Shown: piece by piece, positions 1-8,862 of the stretch
Numbering within the stretch: the stretch's first letter is position 1
Layout of the letters: every line of letters starts with the position of its first letter
NCBI RefSeq assembly: GCF_034424645.1
Contig: NZ_CP139969.1
Coordinates: 310,001 to 374,000 of the forward strand
Direction of reading: 5' to 3'
Source of the DNA: Bordetella avium
Lineage (GTDB): Bacteria; Pseudomonadota; Gammaproteobacteria; Burkholderiales; Burkholderiaceae_B
DNA length: 64,000 nucleotides
Notes under the pieces: model-generated
Told to the model about the DNA's origin: nothing
Database searches by the model: none
Seen by the model: the letters and a program-made list of their open reading frames with translations, nothing else
Position numbers and translations under genes: made by a program

Positions 1-287
1 CCCGGCTCCTGCGGCATTTCGAAATGCAGCACTTCCTGATTGCCGTAGTAACTTCGCCCGCCGCTCCAGGCCAGCCCTTTTTCTACCACGGCCCGATCCA
101 CGCCGGCCCAGGCCAGAATTTCCAGCGAACGGCGCGACATACAGATGGCTCGGCTGCCTTCGCAGTAGCCTGCATCGGCTTCGATCGTGATCGAGGCAAT
201 GCCGTAACGCGCCAGCAAAGCCGCCATCATCAGGCCGACCGGGCCGCCGCCGGCGATAACAACGGGTGCTTGATTGCCTTTCGGCAT
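1..287 (-). CDS. FAD-dependent aromatic monooxygenase, N-terminal part
   Basis: The first 95 codons of a gene that runs off the left edge. The protein begins MPKGNQAPVVIAGGGPVGLM: a short lead-in, a beta strand and the GxGxxG FAD-binding dinucleotide fold, then an acidic residue at the end of the second strand (TIEAD). This, with a later SRAICMSRRSLEIL segment, is typical of the phenol hydroxylase/MhpA/PheA class of NAD(P)H-dependent flavin monooxygenases, cytosolic enzymes that hydroxylate aromatic rings. ATG 287 is preferred over the in-frame ATG 299 because GGAG lies six bases before it. The substrate cannot be told from this fragment. A controlled-looking promoter lies just upstream. Confidence 0.85.
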   Translation of the reverse strand, partial: MPKGNQAPVVIAGGGPVGLMMAALLARYGIASITIEADAGYCEGSRAICMSRRSLEILAWAGVDRAVVEKGLAWSGGRSYYGNQEVLHFEMPQEP

Positions 288-310
288 GACGGTCTCCATA
301 GTTGCGTATT

Positions 311-351
311 GTTGTTCAAGCAACTATATGACAAGTTAGTTGTGTATACAA
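311..351 (-). promoter_or_regulatory. Promoter and two dyad sites for the FAD monooxygenase
   Basis: On the minus strand a -35-like TTGTAT (351-346) and a -10-like TATAGT (328-323) are separated by exactly 17 bases. A dyad TTGT-GTAT-ACAA (340-351) covers the -35 box and a second dyad, GTTG-TTCAAG-CAAC (311-324), overlaps the downstream edge of the -10 box. TTGT/ACAA dyads are common operators of GntR- and MarR-type repressors, but no candidate regulator is visible next to it in this window. Promoter assignment is by eye. Confidence 0.5.
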
Positions 352-529
352 CAAATAGATGTATCGGCTATCTTGCTGGAGATGGCGGTCTGATCCGGCG
401 TAATTTTCCGGGCGCGGCATGGTGGGGGTTTCAGCCGCAGGCGGCTGGCGGCGTTTCTTGTTTGCAACACGCGGGTCGCAAAGCTGGCATAGACGCTTTC
501 TTTATTCGCTTCCAAAAGGCCCTGCCGCC

Positions 530-717
530 ATGCCAGCCGCCTTGCTGGTCATCGATGTCCAAGAAGGGCTGTTCCGCTGCCCCGCCTGTTGACGCGCCCC
601 AGGTCATCCGCCGCATCAATGCGATGGCGGCTCGCACCCGCGCGGCGCGCGCCGGCCGCATTCATCTGCGCCCTGCCGGCCGAAACGGTTTCTTTCGAGA
701 TGGATGCCGGGGTTTAG
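530..717 (+). pseudogene. Decayed isochorismatase-like cysteine hydrolase remnant
   Basis: ATG 530 opens a frame reading MPAALLVIDVQEGLF, the classic first beta strand of isochorismatase-family hydrolases, including the catalytic Asp of the LVIDVQ motif. That frame stops at 590. A shifted frame from 588 continues plausibly (VDAPQVIRRINAMAARTRAA), matching the helix that normally follows. A third frame from 661 reads FICALPAETVSFEMDAGV and stops at 715. The active-site Lys and Cys regions of the roughly 190-residue family are missing, so the gene carries a frameshift and a large internal deletion. The origin of the last segment is uncertain. It lies in the 426-base gap between the FAD monooxygenase and the phosphoribosyltransferase; I see nothing else coding there. 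Confidence 0.6.
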
Positions 718-1406
718 CTGGCCGGCACCCAGCCAGCGGGAGTGCGTTGCATCCGCGGCGAGTCGAACGCGCCCTCCACCTCGATAGGCCGGCCCCGCAT
801 ATCGCAAAGGTTGCGCCATCCCTGGCCCTGGCGCATGGCGACCACGACGCCCGCCACGTCGGCGCCGCATCGATCCAGTAGTTGCAGGGCCGAGCCCAGG
901 GTTTGACCGGTGCTTACCGCGTCATCCACCACCAGTACCCGCTTGCCGCGTAGATGACCGGCCAGATTGGGGTCTACGTAGAGCATTTTGGCGCTATCGG
1001 GTGTGGTCAGCGAACGCACCGGCACTGCCAGACTGGCGTCATACCAATACTTGCGGGAATAGCCGAAAGGCACATAACGGGTAAAACCCAGGCCGCGAGC
1101 TACCAGGGGCGCGAAGGCCAGGCCCAGGGTGGGCAGTCCGACCACCACGTCCGCTTTGAAGCGCGCGGCGCGTTGTGTCATGAAACCGGCCAGGGTATCC
1201 ACCACATCCAGCGCGGCATGATTGGCGATCAAGGAGGCAACGCAACGCTGGCTGTCACCCGGCACGCCGCGCAGGGGCAGCAAGAGATAGCGGCCGTCGG
1301 GCAGGCGGGCGGGATAGCTGCGCTGGTAGGGGGGCTGGGGTTGCGCGGGCAGTGTGATGATTTCCTGCCAGTACGGTGTGGTGGCATCGAAGTCGGCGGT
1401 CGTCAC
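714..1406 (-). CDS. Phosphoribosyltransferase family protein
   Basis: A 230-residue type I phosphoribosyltransferase. The PRPP-binding loop RVLVVDDAVSTGQT (about residues 155-168) has the two acidic residues and the Ser/Thr-Gly-Thr phosphate loop of the family. Upstream, VVVGLPTLGLAFAPLVARGLG resembles the pyrophosphate loop of adenine and xanthine phosphoribosyltransferases. The N-terminal ~75 residues form a hood-like extension. Its start overlaps the stop of the M20 amidohydrolase gene by four bases, so it is the last gene of a Bug receptor - amidohydrolase - transferase operon. The base substrate is unknown; the setting suggests scavenging of a purine- or pyrimidine-derived compound, but that is inference. 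Confidence 0.8.
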   Translation of the reverse strand: MTTADFDATTPYWQEIITLPAQPQPPYQRSYPARLPDGRYLLLPLRGVPGDSQRCVASLIANHAALDVVDTLAGFMTQRAARFKADVVVGLPTLGLAFAPLVARGLGFTRYVPFGYSRKYWYDASLAVPVRSLTTPDSAKMLYVDPNLAGHLRGKRVLVVDDAVSTGQTLGSALQLLDRCGADVAGVVVAMRQGQGWRNLCDMRGRPIEVEGAFDSPRMQRTPAGWVPAS

Positions 1407-2602
1407 GGTTGCGGGTCTCCCAGGAAATGTTCAGCCAGATGCACCCAGTAGCTCGCCACGCGGGGCAGCAGCGCGTCGTTGAAGTCGTAGCCAGAGTTGT
1501 GCACCATGCAGCCGCCCTCGCCTTCGCCATTACCGACGATGAAATAACTGCCGGGCACGGCTTCGAGCATGAAAGCGAAGTCGTCGCTGGCCTGTAAGGG
1601 CTGCAAATCAGCGATCAGCGCGGCATCGCCTAGCACCTGCCGGGCGATGCTGCTGGCGTAGCGCGTGGCGGCTTCATCGTTGATGACAGGCGGATAGCGC
1701 CAGCGGTAATCGACCTCGACACGGGCGCGGTGCACGGCGGCCTGCTGCTGTGCAATGGTGGTAATGCGTTCGCGCAGTAGCTGTCGCGTATGGGGCAGGC
1801 GTGCGCGCACGGTCAGACGCAGCTCGACGCTGGCCGGGATCACATTGGGCGCATCGCCGCCGTGAATGGCGCCGATGGTGACGACAGCCATGTCGTTGGG
1901 GTCAATCTCGCGCGAAACAATGGTTTGCAAGGCCAGAACAATGTGCGCCGCCGCGACAATGGGGTCTACCGCCACATGGGGCATGGCGCCATGCCCGCCT
2001 TCGCCGCTCACTGTCAGGATGACGGTGTCGGACGAGCTATACATCACGCCGGAACGAAAACCGAATTGGCCGGCCGGGTAGCCCGGTTCGTTATGAAAGC
2101 TGTAGATGGCGTCGCAGGGAAAACGGTCGAACAGGCCGTCGGTCATCATGCGTTGAGCGCCGCCGTGACCTTCTTCAGCGGGTTGGAAAATCAGGTTGAG
2201 CGTGCCATCGAAACGGCCTCGCTCGGCCAGTACGCGGGCTGCGGCAAGCAGGGTGGCCGTGTGGCCATCATGTCCGCAAGCGTGCATTTTTCCCGGTAGA
2301 CGGCTGGCATAGGGCAGGTCCGTGGTTTCTTGAATAGGCAGTGCGTCCATATCGGCGCGCAGGCCCAGACGGCGCTGTCCCGAGCCCAGGCGCAATTGGC
2401 CCACCACCCCCGTGCCGCCCAGCCCGCGATGCACGCTATAGCCCCAGGCTTGCAGGCGTTCAGCCACCAGATCGCCGGTGTGAATTTCTTCATAGGCGAG
2501 TTCGGGGTGGGCGTGGATCTGGCGGCGCAGGGCCACCATTTCGTTCTGGATCGCGGCCACTTCGGGCAAGATGCTTGGCGAGAGCGGGGAGGGCGGCATC
2601 AT
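1403..2602 (-). CDS. M20 family amidohydrolase (hippurate hydrolase-like)
   Basis: A 399-residue M20D metallopeptidase/amidohydrolase, close to the usual 380-400 residues. The metal-binding motifs are in order: GLRADMDALP (about 82-91), MHACGHDGHTA (about 105-115), the catalytic FQPAEEG (about 139-145), and HNEPGYPAG later. Family members cleave N-acyl amino acids, indole-acetyl amino acids, hippurate or aminobenzoyl-glutamate in the cytosol using two divalent metals. It starts three bases after the stop of the Bug receptor gene and overlaps the phosphoribosyltransferase by four bases. The exact acyl-amide substrate is not predictable from sequence. Confidence 0.9.
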   Translation of the reverse strand: MMPPSPLSPSILPEVAAIQNEMVALRRQIHAHPELAYEEIHTGDLVAERLQAWGYSVHRGLGGTGVVGQLRLGSGQRRLGLRADMDALPIQETTDLPYASRLPGKMHACGHDGHTATLLAAARVLAERGRFDGTLNLIFQPAEEGHGGAQRMMTDGLFDRFPCDAIYSFHNEPGYPAGQFGFRSGVMYSSSDTVILTVSGEGGHGAMPHVAVDPIVAAAHIVLALQTIVSREIDPNDMAVVTIGAIHGGDAPNVIPASVELRLTVRARLPHTRQLLRERITTIAQQQAAVHRARVEVDYRWRYPPVINDEAATRYASSIARQVLGDAALIADLQPLQASDDFAFMLEAVPGSYFIVGNGEGEGGCMVHNSGYDFNDALLPRVASYWVHLAEHFLGDPQP

Positions 2603-2605
2603 GGT

Positions 2606-3586
2606 TCAGTCCTGGGTGATATGGGCGCTGTCAACGATATGCGCGTAAGTGGCCTGCTCTTTCTTGAGGAAGTCCGCGAAGGATGCCGGCGTACCCTCGC
2701 CCGGCGTGGCGCCACCCTCCTGAAGACGGGCGATCACATCCGGCATTTTCAGCACGGCATTGAGTTCCTCGTTCAGACGAGCGATAACGCTGGCCGGGGT
2801 GCCTGTCGGCACGAACAGGCCAGTCCAGGTGTTGAGATCGAAGCCTTTGAGGTCCGGCGTTTCACCCAGGGCGGGCACTTGCGGCAGTGAGCCGACGCGT
2901 GAGGCCGACGTCACCCCCAGTGCGCGCAGCTTGCCGTGCTGTATCAGCGGCGTGGCGCTGGTGGTCACCAGCATGCCCAGATCGACCTGTCCGCCCATGA
3001 CGTCATTGGCGATTTGCGCGCCGCCGCGATAGGGCACATGGGTCAGCTGCACGCCAGCCTGTTCCTGCATCACTTCGGCGGCAAGATGGTGCACCGTACC
3101 CACGCCCGAGGTGGCGTAGGTGAGCCTGCCGGGCTCTTGACGAGCCAAAGCCAGCATATCCTGGACGGAATTCACCGCCAGGCCTGGGCGCGCCACCATG
3201 ACTACCGGCGCGGTGCTGACTAGGCCAACCGGCGCGAGCTTGTGCTCGGCATCGTATTTCACGGCGGGGTTGATGAGGTGGGCCACGCTGATCGGGCCGT
3301 CAAAACCCATGACGACGGTATAGCCGTCGGCGGCGGCATGAATGGCCTTGCCCACGCCGACCACGCCACCCGCGCCTGCGATGTTCTCGACGATGATGGA
3401 TTGTTTCAGGCGGTCTCCCAGCTTTTGCGCGACCAGGCGGGCCGTCGTGTCGACATTGCCGCCCGCGCTCACCGGAACGATCAGAGTGAGGGGTTTGGCG
3501 GCAGGCCAGTCCGCTGTCTGATCGGCAGACAGACAGGCCAGCGGCGCGAAAGCGGCAGCCGCGAGGAGGATAAGGCGTTTGAACAT
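2606..3586 (-). CDS. Bug family (TctC-like) periplasmic solute-binding protein
   Basis: A 326-residue tripartite tricarboxylate transporter receptor. The start is placed at ATG 3586, giving a clean signal peptide MFKRLILLAAAAFAPLACLSADQ; a longer frame to 3622 would add 12 residues before it. Mature-protein hallmarks are the PLTLIVPVSAGGNVDTTARL segment, IVENIAGAGGVVG, and TYATSGVGTVHHLAAE. Bug proteins capture small carboxylates or amides in the periplasm; they are greatly expanded in Bordetella and often lack an adjacent TctAB permease, as here. First gene of the operon, divergent from a LysR regulator that probably controls it. Confidence 0.9.
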   Translation of the reverse strand: MFKRLILLAAAAFAPLACLSADQTADWPAAKPLTLIVPVSAGGNVDTTARLVAQKLGDRLKQSIIVENIAGAGGVVGVGKAIHAAADGYTVVMGFDGPISVAHLINPAVKYDAEHKLAPVGLVSTAPVVMVARPGLAVNSVQDMLALARQEPGRLTYATSGVGTVHHLAAEVMQEQAGVQLTHVPYRGGAQIANDVMGGQVDLGMLVTTSATPLIQHGKLRALGVTSASRVGSLPQVPALGETPDLKGFDLNTWTGLFVPTGTPASVIARLNEELNAVLKMPDVIARLQEGGATPGEGTPASFADFLKKEQATYAHIVDSAHITQD

Positions 3587-3735
3587 GGTGCGGAAACGAA
3601 GAAGGGCAGAGGCGGGAGTCATACAAGGCCGCGCGGGCCGCAGCCTGGGGCGCGGCCATGTTACGAATTCAAGGGTAATAGGTGAAGTGATATATTTTTA
3701 TAGATTCATCCATTGAATTTATAAGCAGACCCGCC

Positions 3736-4635
3736 ATGAATGTCGTTGAGCGTCAGCCCAGCCTGCGCCAATTGCGTGGTTTTGTCGAAGTCGCCCGCCA
3801 CGCCAGCTTCAGCCGGGCCGCTCAGGCGCTGGCGCTCAGCCAGCCTGCCTTGTCGTCGGCGATTCGAGAGCTGGAGACCACCCTGGATGCCCTATTGTTA
3901 GACCGCAGCACGCATCACGTCAGGTTGACGTCCGCAGGCCAGGCGCTCTATGTCCAGGTGCAATGGATGCTCAACGCCTACGAGGAGGGCACGCGAGAAC
4001 TGCACCGGCTGTTGCGCAGCGAGGCGGCGGTCGTGCGTATCGGCTGTGTGCCTTCGGCCATGCAATTGATTGCGCCGCTGCTTGCCGCTTGGGAGGCTGC
4101 TGAACCGGGCATCGCGCTGGATCTGCGCGATATGCTCAATGACGACATCCTTGCCGGTTTGGAAAGCGGCGCCCTGGATCTGGGCCTGGGCCTGAACTTT
4201 GGTTTGCCGCCCAAGCTCCAGGCCGATGAGGTCGCTCAGGACGATCTGGTTGCGGTGGTGGCGCCGGATCACCCCCTGGCCGGGCGCGGCGTGTTGCAAT
4301 GGAAGGACCTTGCCGGCCAGCATCTGGCCGTGCTGACCCGGGGCAGTACCCACAGCATGATTCTCGCTGCACTCGCGCAATATGCGCCGGATGCCGGGCA
4401 GGTGCATGCGCTGAACTACACCGCCTCTTTCTATAGTCTTGTGCGGGCGGGTCAGCGCGTGGGCTTGATCTCCCGGTTGTATACGCGGCCGGAGCCAGCC
4501 GGCTCGCTGGCGGTATTAGGCCTGGGAGAGCAGCCCACCGAGCGGCGAATTGCCTTGCTGTTTCATGCCGTGCCTCAGCGTCCGGCGGTGGCGCGCTGCC
4601 ATGAATGGTTCCGGCAGGCGCTGCGCCCGGTTTGA
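3736..4635 (+). CDS. LysR family transcriptional regulator
   Basis: A 299-residue LysR-type regulator. The N-terminal winged helix-turn-helix is clear (LRQLRGFVEVARHASFSRAA then ALSQPALSSAIRELE, residues about 10-50), followed by the usual linker and a periplasmic-binding-like effector domain (VRIGCVPSAMQLIAPLL onwards). It is divergently oriented to the Bug/M20/phosphoribosyltransferase operon with about 150 bases between them, the standard arrangement for a LysR activator and its target. The intergenic stretch is AT-rich (about 3670-3720), fitting overlapping promoters. The effector is unknown. Confidence 0.9.
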   Translation: MNVVERQPSLRQLRGFVEVARHASFSRAAQALALSQPALSSAIRELETTLDALLLDRSTHHVRLTSAGQALYVQVQWMLNAYEEGTRELHRLLRSEAAVVRIGCVPSAMQLIAPLLAAWEAAEPGIALDLRDMLNDDILAGLESGALDLGLGLNFGLPPKLQADEVAQDDLVAVVAPDHPLAGRGVLQWKDLAGQHLAVLTRGSTHSMILAALAQYAPDAGQVHALNYTASFYSLVRAGQRVGLISRLYTRPEPAGSLAVLGLGEQPTERRIALLFHAVPQRPAVARCHEWFRQALRPV

Positions 4636-4717
4636 ATGCCGGCGCAAGATGCGGGGTGCGCGGACGCATCGGGCCGGCTAGACTCAGGCCCTTCAATGCC
4701 GTACTGTCACGCCCGCT

Positions 4718-5359
4718 ATGCAGCCGGATTTTTTCGCCGCCGATGAAAGCCGTATCGCACTCAGCGCCCAGGCCTGTGTTTTGCGCGGTCTGGCCTTACC
4801 CCATGTTCAGGCCTTGCTTGCGGCGCTGGCCCACATCGAGGCCGAGGCGCCGCCCCGGCGCATGGTCACGCCGGGGGGGTTCACCATGTCGGCTGCTATG
4901 ACGAATTGCGGCGCGCTGGGTTGGACCACGGACCGGCGCGGCTACCGTTATCGTCCCGATGACCCGCAGACAGGCCGTCCCTGGCCCCCCATGCCCGCCT
5001 TGTTCAGCCGGCTTGCTGCCGAAGCTGCGCAGGCTGCGGGGTTTGCGGGTTTTCGTCCCGACGCCTGTCTCATCAATCACTATGCGCCCGGCGCGCGCAT
5101 GAGTCTGCACCAGGACCGCAACGAACGGGATTTCGAGGCACCCATCGTGTCGGTGTCGCTGGGCTTGCCGGCGGTTTTTCTGTTTGGCGGCATGCGTCGC
5201 GAGGATAGGCCGGGGCGGATCGTGTTGCACCATGGTGATGTCGCCGTCTGGGGGGGCGTGGACCGCCTGCGATTTCATGGCGTTTTGCCGCTGGCCGATG
5301 GTGAGCATCCACTTTTGGGGCGTCAACGCATCAATCTCACATTACGCCAGGCGGGGTGA
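4718..5359 (+). CDS. alkB: DNA oxidative demethylase AlkB
   Basis: A 213-residue Fe(II)/2-oxoglutarate dioxygenase that removes methyl groups from 1-methyladenine and 3-methylcytosine in DNA. All catalytic residues are present at the same numbers as in E. coli AlkB: His131 and Asp133 (SLHQDRNE), His187 (RFHGVL), and Arg204/Arg210 (RQRINLTLR) for 2-oxoglutarate. The substrate-lid motif NHYAPGARM is also intact. The length matches E. coli (216). It is followed after about 90 bases by ada, the usual alkylation-repair partner, and probably shares its adaptive control. Confidence 0.95.
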   Translation: MQPDFFAADESRIALSAQACVLRGLALPHVQALLAALAHIEAEAPPRRMVTPGGFTMSAAMTNCGALGWTTDRRGYRYRPDDPQTGRPWPPMPALFSRLAAEAAQAAGFAGFRPDACLINHYAPGARMSLHQDRNERDFEAPIVSVSLGLPAVFLFGGMRREDRPGRIVLHHGDVAVWGGVDRLRFHGVLPLADGEHPLLGRQRINLTLRQAG

Positions 5360-5452
5360 GGCGGTGCTTGCCCCGAATTCGATCGCAAGCAACGGCGTGC
5401 AGCGGGCCGAATGACGGTCTACAGTCACTTACCCTCATTTTTTGAGACTGCC

Positions 5453-6529
5453 ATGACCACGTCTTCTCCCGATACGGCCGCCGATCCCCGCTGGGCCGCC
5501 GTTCTGGCCCGTGATCCGCAGGCCGATGCGCAGTTTGTTTACGCTGTGAAGACCACCGGTGTCTACAACCGACCCAGCAGCGCGGCCCGCCTGCCCCGGC
5601 CGGAAAACGTCGTATTTTTCGCCAGCGCCCAGGAGGCCGAGGCGGCCGGATACCGGCCCAGCAAAGCCGCAGATCAGACTCGCGTCGCGCAGATGCATGC
5701 GTCCTGGGTCGAGCGGGCCTGCCGCCGTATCGAGGCCTCTGATAGCTTGCCCATACTGGCTGACCTGGCCGCCGAGCTGGGGGTGAGCGCTTATCACTTT
5801 CACCGGGTCTTCAAGGCCGCCACCGGCCTGACCCCCCGGACCTATGCGCAGGCTCATCGGGCGCGCCGCCTGCGGCAGCAGTTGGACCAGGGCGGTAACG
5901 TGACCGACGCGCTTTATGCTGCCGGCTTCAATTCCAACAGCCGTTTCTATGCGGCAGCCGACACCATGCTTGGCATGAAGCCGAGCGATTATCGCGGGGG
6001 CGGCGCTAACGCTGTCATTCATTTCGCGGTGGGCCAATGCTCCTTGGGCGCCATTCTGGTGGCGCAAAGCGAGCGGGGTGTCTGCGCCATCTTGCTGGGT
6101 GATGAGCCGGAGCCCTTGCTGCGAGCGTTGCAGGATCGCTTTTCCAATGCGGAGCTGATAGGCGGCGACCCCGCCTATGAGGGGCTGATGGCCACGGTCG
6201 TCGGCATGGTTGAGGCGCCCGGCACCGCGCTCGATCTGCCGCTGGATGTACGCGGCACCGCGTTTCAGGAGCGGGTCTGGCAGGCGCTGACTCGCATTGC
6301 GCCCGGCGAAACCGTTTCTTACGGAGAAATCGCCCGTCGCATCGGCATGCCGCGCGCTGTGCGCGCCGTGGCTCAGGCCTGCGGGGCCAATATGCTGGCG
6401 GTCGCCATCCCCTGCCACCGCGTGGTGCGCAACGATGGCGCCTTGTCCGGCTACCGTTGGGGCGTGGCGCGCAAGCGTGAGTTGTTGCGCCGCGAACAGG
6501 TCCAGACAGCCGATTCGATGGCAACCTGA
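5453..6529 (+). CDS. ada: Ada-family regulator / O6-methylguanine methyltransferase with degenerate zinc site
   Basis: A 358-residue protein with full Ada architecture: N-terminal Ada_Zn_binding fold (about 12-75), AraC-type helix-turn-helix (about 85-180, HFHRVFKAATGLTPRTYAQA), and a C-terminal methyltransferase domain with acceptor Cys321 in IPCHRVVRNDG, the same number as E. coli. The N-terminal domain aligns well (FVYAVKTTGVYNRPSSAARL, then AAGYRPSKAADQ), but all four zinc/methyl-acceptor cysteines of E. coli Ada (38, 42, 69, 72) are replaced by Asn39, Ser43, Ser70 and Ala73. It should therefore repair O6-methylguanine but not take a methyl group from phosphotriesters. Start at ATG 5453, with GAG upstream; an ATG at 5411 would add 14 residues. 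Confidence 0.9.
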   Translation: MTTSSPDTAADPRWAAVLARDPQADAQFVYAVKTTGVYNRPSSAARLPRPENVVFFASAQEAEAAGYRPSKAADQTRVAQMHASWVERACRRIEASDSLPILADLAAELGVSAYHFHRVFKAATGLTPRTYAQAHRARRLRQQLDQGGNVTDALYAAGFNSNSRFYAAADTMLGMKPSDYRGGGANAVIHFAVGQCSLGAILVAQSERGVCAILLGDEPEPLLRALQDRFSNAELIGGDPAYEGLMATVVGMVEAPGTALDLPLDVRGTAFQERVWQALTRIAPGETVSYGEIARRIGMPRAVRAVAQACGANMLAVAIPCHRVVRNDGALSGYRWGVARKRELLRREQVQTADSMAT

Positions 6530-6761
6530 TCGGCAGCACGAGGCCGGCGGGAATACCAAGAGGCGATAATTGCTGGCTTCGTTCCGCCTCCTTCATCAGG
6601 CATGCTTGCGACTCGCGTCGGCAGGTCGCCGTACTACTCCTGGGTGTTAGAGGTGATGATTTCGCGCACGGGCCGGCAGCGTCGCTTATGGTGTGGTGAT
6701 CGGCCCGCCCGCCGGACTCGCCGGCAGGCTAAACTAGTGCGCCCTTTTTTTTTGGTTTTCC

Positions 6762-8003
6762 ATGACTGCCTGCGGAATCGACTTCGGCACCTCCAACTCT
6801 ACTGTCGGCTGGATGCGCCCTGGACAGCACGCCCTGCTCGCGCTCGAGGGCGGCAAACCCACCCTGCCGTCAGCCATTTTTTTTCACGACGAAGACAACG
6901 AGGTCAGTTACGGCCGAGCGGCCATCGCTGACTATGTTGCCGGCTATGATGGCCGGCTCATGCGCTCCATGAAAAGCCTGCTGGGCAGCTCGCTCATGGA
7001 GGGCCATACCGAGGTTGGCGGGCGCGCCGTGCCCTTCAAGGTGTTGCTTACGCGCTTTATCGCCGAACTGAAGGCGCGCGCCGAGCAAACCGCCGGCCGT
7101 CAGTTCGAGTCGGCCGTGCTTGGCCGCCCGGTGTTTTTCGTCGATGACGATCCGAAGGCCGACCAACTGGCCCAGGACACCCTGGGTGAAATCGCGCGCG
7201 CCGTGGGCCTGCGCGATATAGCCTTCCAATACGAGCCGCTGGCGGCAGCTTTTGATTACGAGTCACAGATCTCGCGCGAAGAACTCGTGCTTGTCATCGA
7301 TATCGGCGGTGGTACTTCCGATTTCTCTTTGATTCGTCTCGGTCCGCAGCGCGCCGGGCGGGAAGACCGCCGCGAAGACATTCTTTCGCACGGCGGTGTG
7401 CACATCGGCGGCACCGATTTCGATAAGCAGCTCAGCCTGGCCCATGTTATGCCGCTGTTCGGTCTGGGCGGGCAACTGAAAACCGGCAAGGATGTGCCGT
7501 CCACCCAGTACGCCAATCTGGCCTGCTGGCATACGATTAATCAAGCCTATACCCGTAAGGCGGCCGAGACTTTCTCCTTTATTCAGGCTCAGGCTATCGA
7601 ACGCGAGAAGATCGACCGTCTCATGACCCTGATCAAGAATCGCGAGGGCCATTGGGTTGCCATCCAGGTTGAAGAGGCCAAGATCGCGCTGTCTGAAGCC
7701 CCTGGCACCCGCATCGATCTGTCGCGTATTGCCCCGGATCTGGCGGCCCAGGTCGACCGTCCTGCCTTTGATCTGTCCATGAGCGGCCTGATCGAGCGCA
7801 TCGAAAGCACGGTGGCCCATCTGCTGGCCGATGCCGGCGTGAGCCATGTCGATACGCTGTTCTTCACGGGCGGCTCCAGCCGCGTGCCCTGTCTGCGCGA
7901 GCGGGTGTCGGCATTGCTGCCGGGCGCACGCAGCGTCGAGGGCGATCTGTTCGGTAGTATTGGCGCAGGCCTGGCGCTGGACGCCCAACGCAAGTTCGGC
8001 TGA
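6762..8003 (+). CDS. yegD: YegD-like Hsp70 family protein
   Basis: A 413-residue actin-like ATPase of the Hsp70 family. It opens with MTACGIDFGTSNSTVGW, the phosphate-1 loop, and contains LVIDIGGGTSDFSLI (about 179-193, phosphate 2) and LFFTGGSSRVPCLRE (about 367-381, adenosine site). There is no C-terminal peptide-binding domain, so it corresponds to the YegD branch (about 450 residues in E. coli), whose role is unclear. It is a lone gene, convergent with the lpt operon. The 232 bases upstream (6530-6761) contain no gene that I can support. Confidence 0.9.
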   Translation: MTACGIDFGTSNSTVGWMRPGQHALLALEGGKPTLPSAIFFHDEDNEVSYGRAAIADYVAGYDGRLMRSMKSLLGSSLMEGHTEVGGRAVPFKVLLTRFIAELKARAEQTAGRQFESAVLGRPVFFVDDDPKADQLAQDTLGEIARAVGLRDIAFQYEPLAAAFDYESQISREELVLVIDIGGGTSDFSLIRLGPQRAGREDRREDILSHGGVHIGGTDFDKQLSLAHVMPLFGLGGQLKTGKDVPSTQYANLACWHTINQAYTRKAAETFSFIQAQAIEREKIDRLMTLIKNREGHWVAIQVEEAKIALSEAPGTRIDLSRIAPDLAAQVDRPAFDLSMSGLIERIESTVAHLLADAGVSHVDTLFFTGGSSRVPCLRERVSALLPGARSVEGDLFGSIGAGLALDAQRKFG

Positions 8004-8021
8004 CAGCGACTTGCCGTAGCG

Positions 8022-8041
8022 GCTGGCGCGTTGGCGCCAGC
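8022..8041. terminator. Hairpin between yegD and lptB (convergent)
   Basis: GCTGGCGC (8022-8029), loop GTTG, GCGCCAGC (8034-8041): a perfect 8-bp GC-rich stem sitting in the 43-base gap between two convergent genes. There is no clear T-tract on either side, so factor-independent termination is possible but unproven. Confidence 0.45.
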
Positions 8042-8046
8042 TTGGG

Positions 8047-8826
<780 letters not shown>

Positions 8827-8862
8827 GGATCGGAAATCAGTTGCGGTAGTCGGCGCGGGGCC

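Noticed and set aside
24..881. 285-codon plus-strand open frame near the left edge
   Set aside because: It runs opposite the FAD monooxygenase and phosphoribosyltransferase; only a short central part (about 588-650) coincides with the isochorismatase remnant.
6530..6761. Small gene between ada and yegD
   Set aside because: An open frame from 6602 has no ribosome site or motif and overlaps yegD.
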